Source: VMDJ01 sp965659945 (GTDB lineage: Bacteria > Pseudomonadota > Gammaproteobacteria > Chromatiales > Chromatiaceae). From it: 5,629 nt of DNA. The DNA lies in the NCBI GenBank assembly GCA_965659945.1, contig CBFHYJ010000076.1, positions 1 through 5,629 of the forward strand, read 5' to 3'. Both the position numbers and the translations under genes were made by a program. Below are positions 1-4,280 of the stretch, piece by piece. How positions within the stretch are numbered: the first letter of the stretch is position 1; each line of letters opens with the position of its first letter. The notes under the pieces are model-generated. The model did no database searches and was not told the DNA's origin. It saw only the letters and a program-made list of their open reading frames with translations.

Positions 1-1948
1 CTACAGTGAAACCAAACTCTTTAAATAGTTCGCCAGCAGGTGCTGATTCACCAAAGCTCTTCATAGCTACGATGCCGCCATCAAGACCTACGTACTTGTA
101 CCAAGACTGATCAACACCAGCTTCGATTGCTACGCGCTTTACACCTGGGGTAAGAACTGAATCTTTGTAAGCTTGATCTTGCTTATCGAATGCACAAGTT
201 GATGGCATTGAAACCACACGTACTTTTACATCCATTGCTGCTGCCGCATCAACCGCCAAAGAAACCTCAGAGCCAGTTGCAATGAAAATAATGTCCGCAT
301 CGCCATCACAATCTTTCAAGACGTAACCGCCTTTCTCGATGTTCTTAACTTGCTCTGCAGTACGCTCCATTGGCGTGAGGTTTTGACGTGAGAACACCAA
401 ACCAGTTGGTGCATTGCCACGCAACATAGCCATCTTCCAAGAAACCGCAGACTCAACAGCATCACACGCACGCCAAGTTTCAAAACCTGGGATAACACGC
501 ATGGTTGAGAGTTGCTCAACTGGCTGGTGAGTTGGGCCGTCTTCACCCAGACCAATTGAATCGTGTGTGTAAACATAGATAGTGCCGATCTTCATCAACG
601 CAGACATACGCAATGCGTTACGCATGAACTCCATGAACATGAAGAAGGTGCCACCGTAAACTTTAAAGCCACCGTGAAGAACCATACCGTTCATCATGTG
701 TGCCATACCGAATTCACGAACACCCCAAGATAGGTAGTTACCGTTCGCGTTTTCTTTATTCACTTTGACAGTGCCTGACCAGTTAGTCAGGTTCGAGCCG
801 GTAAGGTCCGCTGAACCACCGAACATTTCTGGCAGCAATGGACCCATTGCTTCAATCGCGTTTTGTGACGCTTTACGTGACGCAATGTTTGGCATATCCG
901 CTTGGGTTTGAGCGATGAACTTATCCATCTCGACTTCGAAGTTGCCTGGCAACTCACCCGCCATACGACGCTCAAATTCAGCCGCCTCTGCAGGGAACGC
1001 CGCTTTGTATGCCGCAAACTTTTCATTCCAAGCTGCTTCGTCTTTAGCACCCTGCTCTTTGTGATCCCAACCCGCGTAAACGTCTGCTGGAATTTCGAAT
1101 GGCGCTGCCGTCCAACCCAACTCTTTACGAGTCAGTGCGATCTCATCATCACCTAAAGGTGCGCCGTGACAGTCATGGCCACCTGCTTTATTAGGTGAAC
1201 CAAAACCGATGGTGGTCTTACAACAAATCATTGAAGGCTTATCAGTTACTGACTTCGCTTCTGCGATAGCTTTGTTGATTGCATCTGCATCGTGACCATC
1301 AACATCTGCAATCACGTGCCAGTTATATGACTTGAAGCGCGCAGGTACGCCAACTTCCATCCAATCACCGATGTGACCATCAATAGAGATGTCATTGTCA
1401 TCCCAGAAAGCAATCAACTTGCCCAGGCCTAACGTACCGGCCATCGCACATGACTCGTGCGATAAACCTTCCATCAAACAACCATCACCTAAGAATACGT
1501 ATGTGTTGTGATCAACGATCTCATGACCTGGCTTATTGAATTGTGCAGCCAAAGTGCGCTCAGCAATCGCCATACCAACAGCGTTGGTGACGCCCTGACC
1601 CAGAGGACCAGTCGTTGTTTCGATACCGTCTGCGTAACCGTACTCAGGGTGACCTGCTGTCTTAGAGTGCAACTGACGGAAGTCTTTGATGTCATCGATG
1701 GTCAGATTGAATCCGGTCAAATGCAACAATGAATAAATCAGCATCGAGCCGTGGCCATTCGAAAGAACGAAACGGTCACGGTCAGCCCACTTGGCATTAG
1801 TTGGGTTGAACTGCATGTGATCGTTCCAGAGCACCTCAGCGATATCCGCCATGCCCATTGGGGCACCCGGGTGACCTGAATTAGCTTTTTGAACAGCATC
1901 CATAGATAACGCGCGAATGGCGTTGGCAAGCTCTCTGCGTGAGGACAT
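1..1948 (-). CDS. tkt: Transketolase (3' end cut by the window edge)
   Basis: Thiamine-diphosphate enzyme of the non-oxidative pentose phosphate pathway; cytosolic. It moves two-carbon ketol units between sugar phosphates, for example xylulose-5-P plus ribose-5-P to sedoheptulose-7-P plus glyceraldehyde-3-P. The frame is open for 649 codons. Seen in order: SGHPGAP with His26; GHGSMLIYSLLHLTG (65-79); HSKTAGHPEYG (94-104); the cofactor motif GDGCLMEG (154-161) to WDDND (182-186); NKAGGHDCHGAPLG with His261; SADLTGSNLTNWSG in the pyrimidine domain; GVREFGM with the likely catalytic Glu412; and YTHDSIGLGEDGPTHQP (460-476). A C-terminal domain follows to ..KEFGFTV. Numbering matches E. coli TktA at His26, Asp155 and His261 and is offset by one at Glu412. 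By comparison with that family (about 663 residues), some 15 residues are missing off the left edge. The start at 1948 is set by an AGGAGA five bases upstream and by the conserved N-terminus. E. coli has Ser where this protein has Cys260 (HDCHG). Confidence 0.98.
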   Translation of the reverse strand, partial: MSSRRELANAIRALSMDAVQKANSGHPGAPMGMADIAEVLWNDHMQFNPTNAKWADRDRFVLSNGHGSMLIYSLLHLTGFNLTIDDIKDFRQLHSKTAGHPEYGYADGIETTTGPLGQGVTNAVGMAIAERTLAAQFNKPGHEIVDHNTYVFLGDGCLMEGLSHESCAMAGTLGLGKLIAFWDDNDISIDGHIGDWMEVGVPARFKSYNWHVIADVDGHDADAINKAIAEAKSVTDKPSMICCKTTIGFGSPNKAGGHDCHGAPLGDDEIALTRKELGWTAAPFEIPADVYAGWDHKEQGAKDEAAWNEKFAAYKAAFPAEAAEFERRMAGELPGNFEVEMDKFIAQTQADMPNIASRKASQNAIEAMGPLLPEMFGGSADLTGSNLTNWSGTVKVNKENANGNYLSWGVREFGMAHMMNGMVLHGGFKVYGGTFFMFMEFMRNALRMSALMKIGTIYVYTHDSIGLGEDGPTHQPVEQLSTMRVIPGFETWRACDAVESAVSWKMAMLRGNAPTGLVFSRQNLTPMERTAEQVKNIEKGGYVLKDCDGDADIIFIATGSEVSLAVDAAAAMDVKVRVVSMPSTCAFDKQDQAYKDSVLTPGVKRVAIEAGVDQSWYKYVGLDGGIVAMKSFGESAPAGELFKEFGFTV

Positions 1949-1953
1949 AAGTC

Positions 1954-1959
1954 TCTCCT
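1954..1959 (-). promoter_or_regulatory. Ribosome binding site of tkt
   Basis: AGGAGA on the minus strand, five bases before the tkt ATG. It fixes the start at 1948. The bases GATCAG overlapping its upstream side (1958-1963) are perfectly complementary to the loop of a hairpin at 2028-2046. Confidence 0.85.
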
Positions 1960-1980
1960 GATCTAATGTTTAAAAGTTGT

Positions 1981-2069
1981 GGTCTTGAAAGGTGAAAACC
2001 CAGCAAGAATTGAATTCTTCAATTGCACCTAGCGATCAGTGCTAGGGAGTCTGCAACGAGGGGCAGACT
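1981..2069 (-). other. Structured 5' leader of tkt: four tandem hairpins
   Basis: Read as minus-strand RNA, four short stem-loops follow one another directly upstream of tkt. First, 2069-2048: AGUCUGC / GCAGACU, 7 bp, loop CCCUCGUU. Second, 2046-2028: CCUAGC / GCUAGG, 6 bp, loop ACUGAUC. Third, 2024-2008: AAUUGAA / UUCAAUU, 7 bp, loop GAA; this overlaps an alternative 15-base palindrome AAGAATT-G-AATTCTT at 2005-2019. Fourth, 2000-1981: GGUUUU / AAGACC, 6 bp including one G-U pair. None is followed by a T-run, so they do not look like intrinsic terminators. Their position suggests translational or RNA-stability control, or a protein site in the DNA. I do not recognise the structure as a named RNA family. 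The pairings are read from the sequence; the function is inferred. Confidence 0.45.
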
Positions 2070-2100
2070 TAGCAAAAGCGATGGGCATTCTCGCTCAGGT

Positions 2101-2190
2101 GTCTTATACGGGGCAAGATAGGAAGTAAGGAATATTCAAATATACCCATAAAATTTAAATTTATGCGCACAAGTAATTGATTTTATAGGG
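2101..2190 (-). promoter_or_regulatory. AT-rich probable promoter region of tkt
   Basis: The AT-rich stretch between the redoxin stop and the tkt leader holds two minus-strand -10-like hexamers: TATAAA at 2187-2182 and TATAAG at 2108-2103. Neither has a convincing -35 box at 16-18 bases. An imperfect palindrome around 2148-2166 (CATAAAATTTAAATTTATG) and the palindrome GGAATATTC near 2129-2137 also lie here. tkt probably has its own promoter, because 260 bases separate it from the upstream gene, but the exact site cannot be fixed from sequence. Confidence 0.3.
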
Positions 2191-2210
2191 AAGATAATTC
2201 CCCAGAAAAA

Positions 2211-2768
2211 CTACTCTTTGATCCATTTAATCGAACATCCCATGCTCGAGAGCTGTTCAGCCGGTCCTTTTTGGGTCTCAGCGACCTCTTTCATGGCCTC
2301 AAACAGGTCTCGACGGACATTGGGATCAGCTGCCTCTTTGCGGCTCTCATCCAAGCGACCTCGATACTGCAACTCACCTGAACGGTTATAGCCAAAGAAA
2401 TCTGGCGTACACACAGCACCATAAGCCTTTGCAACGGCCTGAGACTCATCTAATAAGTAGGGGAACGGGAAATCCATCTGCTGAGCAATCGCCTGCATAT
2501 TCTCAAATGAATCTTCAGCGTAATCGGTTGTGTCATTTGACATGATCGCCACGCTATTAACGCCTAACGCATTGAGTTCGCGCGTATCACGCACCAAGCG
2601 ATCAAGTATGGCTTTCACATAAGGGCAGTGATTACAGATGAACATAACCAACAGTCCGTTCTCACCCATGCAGTCTTGCATGTGCCATGTTTTGCCATCG
2701 ATGCCTGGTAAAGCAAAGTCGATAATCGGTTGTCCAAAATCACATACTGGGGGCTGCAATGAGACCAT
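2211..2768 (-). CDS. Thioredoxin-fold redoxin, AhpC/TSA family (peroxiredoxin-like, CNHC type)
   Basis: Complete 185-residue cytosolic protein with no signal peptide or membrane segment. It begins with the redoxin pattern G-x-x-x-x-DFALPGIDGK (12-26). A hydrophobic strand LLVMFICNHCPYVKA then holds a CxxC-type motif, Cys45-Asn-His-Cys48, where thioredoxins carry their active site. Next come VNSVAIMSND (70-79), FPFPYLLDESQAVAKAYGA (100-118), CTPDFF with the cis-proline position Thr121-Pro122, YRGRLD (135-140), and a C-terminal SSMGCSIKW (174-182). CNHCPYVK, CTPDFF and the terminal GCSIKW are hallmarks of the widespread PRX_like1 redoxin group. Family membership is firm; the substrate is not known, and thiol-disulfide exchange or peroxide reduction is inference. 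Further cysteines are at 9, 33, 120 and 178. GGAG eight bases upstream supports this start. It diverges from metK across 140 bases and precedes tkt on the same strand. Confidence 0.93.
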   Translation of the reverse strand: MVSLQPPVCDFGQPIIDFALPGIDGKTWHMQDCMGENGLLVMFICNHCPYVKAILDRLVRDTRELNALGVNSVAIMSNDTTDYAEDSFENMQAIAQQMDFPFPYLLDESQAVAKAYGAVCTPDFFGYNRSGELQYRGRLDESRKEAADPNVRRDLFEAMKEVAETQKGPAEQLSSMGCSIKWIKE

Positions 2769-2776
2769 GATTAAAA

Positions 2777-2780
2777 CTCC
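2777..2780 (-). promoter_or_regulatory. Ribosome binding site of the redoxin gene
   Basis: GGAG on the minus strand with an eight-base spacer to the ATG at 2768. It supports the assigned start over any internal ATG. Confidence 0.7.
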
Positions 2781-2803
2781 ATCATTAAGCTTTCAAATAC
2801 GCC

Positions 2804-2821
2804 GGCATTTTGACAAATGCC
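2804..2821. promoter_or_regulatory. Inverted repeat in the redoxin/metK divergent region (candidate operator)
   Basis: GGCATTT-TGAC-AAATGCC: perfect 7-base arms around a 4-base centre, between the two divergent starts. It contains a perfect TTGACA hexamer on the plus strand (2810-2815) and lies 20-38 bases upstream of the likely metK -10. The placement suits a dimeric regulator acting on one or both genes. It does not resemble the E. coli MetJ box (AGACGTCT repeats). The repeat is seen; its operator role is inferred. Confidence 0.4.
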
Positions 2822-2841
2822 TATCCCACGCTCAATAAGGA

Positions 2842-2847
2842 TATACT
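2842..2847 (+). promoter_or_regulatory. Candidate -10 box of metK
   Basis: TATACT followed at once by a GC-rich discriminator (CGCGCCC), which would start transcription near 2854 and give a leader of about 55 bases. No good -35 lies at 16-18 bases: the perfect TTGACA at 2810-2815 is 26 bases away, too far for ordinary sigma-70 spacing. The promoter may therefore need an activator or use a weak -35. A C7 tract (2861-2867) follows in the leader. Confidence 0.4.
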
Positions 2848-2892
2848 CGCGCCCTTCTAGCCCCCCCTAAGAGGGAGCACTGAATACAATCG

Positions 2893-2898
2893 AAGGAG
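2893..2898 (+). promoter_or_regulatory. Ribosome binding site of metK
   Basis: AAGGAG, ten bases before the ATG at 2909. It is a strong Shine-Dalgarno and consistent with the conserved MetK N-terminus starting at this ATG. Confidence 0.85.
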
Positions 2899-2908
2899 TT
2901 TTAGCTCG

Positions 2909-4081
2909 ATGGCGAATGAATTTATTTTCACTTCAGAATCAGTCTCTGAAGGTCACCCAGACAAAATGGCAGATCAGGTATCGGATGCAATTTTGGATGC
3001 AATCCTGATTGAAGACCCCTATGCACGCGTTGCATGTGAGACTGTTTTTAAAACAGGTCTTTGTTTAATTGCGGGTGAGATCACCACAACAGCTAAGCCC
3101 GATTACGAACACATCATGCGTCAAACCATCAATGAGATTGGTTACAACGACTCAGCTAAAGGCTTTGATGGCAATACCTGCGCGGCAATGATCGCCGTTG
3201 GCGTGCAATCACCTGACATCAATCAAGGTGTAGACCGCGCTAAACCTGAAGATCAAGGCGCTGGCGACCAAGGCATCATGTTTGGTTACGCAACCAACGA
3301 AACCGAAGTTCTAATGCCTGCACCAATTCAGTACGCACACCGTTTGGTAGAGCGTCAGTCAGAGTGTCGTAATAACGGCACATTGCCATTGTTGCGTCCA
3401 GACGCAAAATCACAGGTCAGCTTCCACTATAAAGATGGCAAACCGGTATCGATTGATGCGGTTGTCTTGTCGACTCAGCATGCTGAAGAGTTTGCTGGTG
3501 ATACCTTGCGCGAAGCGATCATGGAAGAAGTGATCAAGCCAGTACTTGAACCAACAGGCTTGTTAACTACAAATACCAAATTCCATATCAACCCAACCGG
3601 TAACTTTGTTATCGGCGGCCCAATGGGTGATGCCGGTTTGACCGGTCGTAAGATTATCGTTGACACCTACGGCGGTGCTGCACGTCACGGCGGCGGTGCC
3701 TTCTCTGGTAAAGATCCATCTAAAGTTGACCGCTCAGCGGCTTACGCTGGTCGCTATGTTGCCAAGAACATCGTTGCGGCAGGTCTTGCTGATCGTTGTG
3801 AGATCCAAGTGTCATATGCAATTGGTGTTGCAGAGCCTACTTCAATCATGATCGATACCTTTGGTACTGGCAAAATCGGTGATGAGCGCATCACCGAGCT
3901 GGTTCGCGAACACTTCGATCTTCGCCCATATGGCATTTTGAAAATGCTCGACCTGCTGAATGCCAAGCAGATCAAATACCGTAAGACCGCAGCATACGGT
4001 CACTTCGGTCGTGAGAATGAAGGCTTCACTTGGGAAATGACCGACAAAGCTGACGCATTACGCGACGCAGCGGGTCTTTAA
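2909..4081 (+). CDS. metK: S-adenosylmethionine synthetase (methionine adenosyltransferase)
   Basis: Makes SAM from ATP and L-methionine, releasing phosphate and pyrophosphate; a cytosolic enzyme, tetrameric in characterised bacterial relatives and dependent on Mg and K ions. The complete protein has 390 residues, against 384 in E. coli. Seen: FTSESVSEGHPDK (7-19) with the catalytic-site His16, Asp18 and Lys19; Glu44 in ARVACETVFKTG; QSPDINQGVD (100-109); the ATP-binding GAGDQGIMFGYATNE (117-131); LRPDAKSQV in the middle domain; NPTGNFVIGGPMGD; the glycine-rich phosphate loop GGGAFSGKD (261-269) followed by PSKVDRS; and the conserved tail TAAYGHFGRE. A few extra residues (NAKQIKYRK) precede that tail relative to E. 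coli. It ends with TAA at 4079-4081, with a strong terminator after it. Its product feeds methylation reactions whose by-product SAH is cleared by the next gene, ahcY. Confidence 0.99.
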   Translation: MANEFIFTSESVSEGHPDKMADQVSDAILDAILIEDPYARVACETVFKTGLCLIAGEITTTAKPDYEHIMRQTINEIGYNDSAKGFDGNTCAAMIAVGVQSPDINQGVDRAKPEDQGAGDQGIMFGYATNETEVLMPAPIQYAHRLVERQSECRNNGTLPLLRPDAKSQVSFHYKDGKPVSIDAVVLSTQHAEEFAGDTLREAIMEEVIKPVLEPTGLLTTNTKFHINPTGNFVIGGPMGDAGLTGRKIIVDTYGGAARHGGGAFSGKDPSKVDRSAAYAGRYVAKNIVAAGLADRCEIQVSYAIGVAEPTSIMIDTFGTGKIGDERITELVREHFDLRPYGILKMLDLLNAKQIKYRKTAAYGHFGRENEGFTWEMTDKADALRDAAGL

Positions 4082-4096
4082 AATCTTAGACCTTTA

Positions 4097-4120
4097 ACCG
4101 CAACCACACAGGTTTACGGT
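4097..4120 (+). other. Imperfect hairpin in the metK 3' untranslated region
   Basis: ACCG (4097-4100) can pair with CGGT (4117-4120), and AACC (4102-4105) with GGTT (4111-4114), with a small internal loop and an ACACA apical loop. It lies 16 bases after the metK stop and before the terminator, with no T-run of its own. It may protect the transcript end. Function unknown and weakly supported. Confidence 0.3.
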
Positions 4121-4127
4121 GGAAATC

Positions 4128-4162
4128 AGAGCCCGTAGTCATTAAACTGCGGGCTCTTTTTT
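4128..4162 (+). terminator. Rho-independent terminator of metK
   Basis: The left arm 4128-4139 (AGAGCCCGTAGT) pairs with 4146-4157 (ACTGCGGGCTCT) in a 12-bp stem with one G-U pair and a CATTAA loop. The stem runs into six T residues at 4157-4162. It ends the metK transcript 22 bases before the riboswitch, so ahcY either depends on read-through or has its own promoter overlapping this region. Confidence 0.93.
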
Positions 4163-4175
4163 GTTGGAAACAACA
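4162..4175 (+). other. GAAA-tetraloop mini-hairpin between terminator and riboswitch
   Basis: TGTTG-GAAA-CAACA: a perfect 5-bp stem closed by a GNRA tetraloop, directly after the terminator T-run and nine bases before the SAH aptamer. If the ahcY transcript starts upstream of it, it would cap the 5' end of the message. Its role is unknown. Confidence 0.4.
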
Positions 4176-4184
4176 GACAATTTC

Positions 4185-4255
4185 CTCTTGAGGAGCGTTG
4201 CGACCCTTTTTTAAGGCCAGGCTCGAGAGCGAATACAGCGAACCCAACGACGCTC
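4185..4255 (+). ncRNA. S-adenosylhomocysteine (SAH) riboswitch aptamer upstream of ahcY
   Basis: The segment carries the conserved core of the known SAH riboswitch: GAGGAGCGTTGC (4190-4201), CCAGGCTCG (4217-4225) and AACGACGCTC (4246-4255). The structure fits. P1: GAGCGTTG (4193-4200) with CGACGCTC (4248-4255), eight pairs including one G-U. Pseudoknot P4: CTCTTGAG (4185-4192) with CTCGAGAG (4222-4229), eight pairs including one G-U. A small inner hairpin, CCTT (4205-4208) with AAGG (4213-4216), has a T-rich loop. Compared with the Ralstonia sequence used for structural work, the segment between P4 and the P1 closing strand is longer. In this class SAH binding switches expression on, and its standard target is ahcY, which starts 25 bases downstream. 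No terminator lies between aptamer and gene, so control is probably at translation initiation. Confidence 0.94.
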
Positions 4256-4268
4256 ACTCTGATTGATT

Positions 4269-4273
4269 AGGAG
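4269..4273 (+). promoter_or_regulatory. Ribosome binding site of ahcY
   Basis: AGGAG with a seven-base spacer to the ATG at 4281, 13 bases after the riboswitch P1 stem. AGGAGA (4269-4274) can pair fully with TTTCCT at 4181-4186, whose last two bases are also needed for the pseudoknot P4. This offers a simple route by which SAH binding could expose the site. Confidence 0.85.
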
Positions 4274-4280
4274 ATTAACC

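Noticed and set aside
902..1156. Open plus-strand frame of 84 codons inside tkt
   Set aside because: Lies entirely antisense to intact, highly conserved transketolase codons, with no ribosome site of note and no recognisable motif. Other such frames inside tkt, metK and ahcY were dismissed for the same reason.
2148..2166. AAATTTAAATTT palindrome as a specific protein site
   Set aside because: Low-complexity A/T sequence in an AT-rich promoter region. It is imperfect when extended and not distinguishable from composition alone.
2188..2202. Short hairpin GGGAA-GATAA-TTCCC just after the redoxin stop, considered as a terminator
   Set aside because: Only a 5-bp stem, and on the minus strand it is followed by TATAAAATC rather than a T-run. 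It could as well overlap a tkt promoter.
2865..2875. CCCT-AAG-AGGG mini-hairpin in the metK leader
   Set aside because: Four base pairs with a three-base loop in a C-rich tract; expected by chance and with no T-run.
2848..2908. SAM-sensing riboswitch in the metK leader
   Set aside because: The leader downstream of the likely -10 is only about 55 bases and shows none of the conserved cores of known SAM riboswitch classes that I can recognise. Small pairings such as CCTTC (2853-2857) with GAAGG (2892-2896) are too short to build on.
2769..2908. E. coli-type MetJ met box controlling metK
   Set aside because: No tandem AGACGTCT-like octamers are present; the only clear repeat here has a different sequence and spacing.
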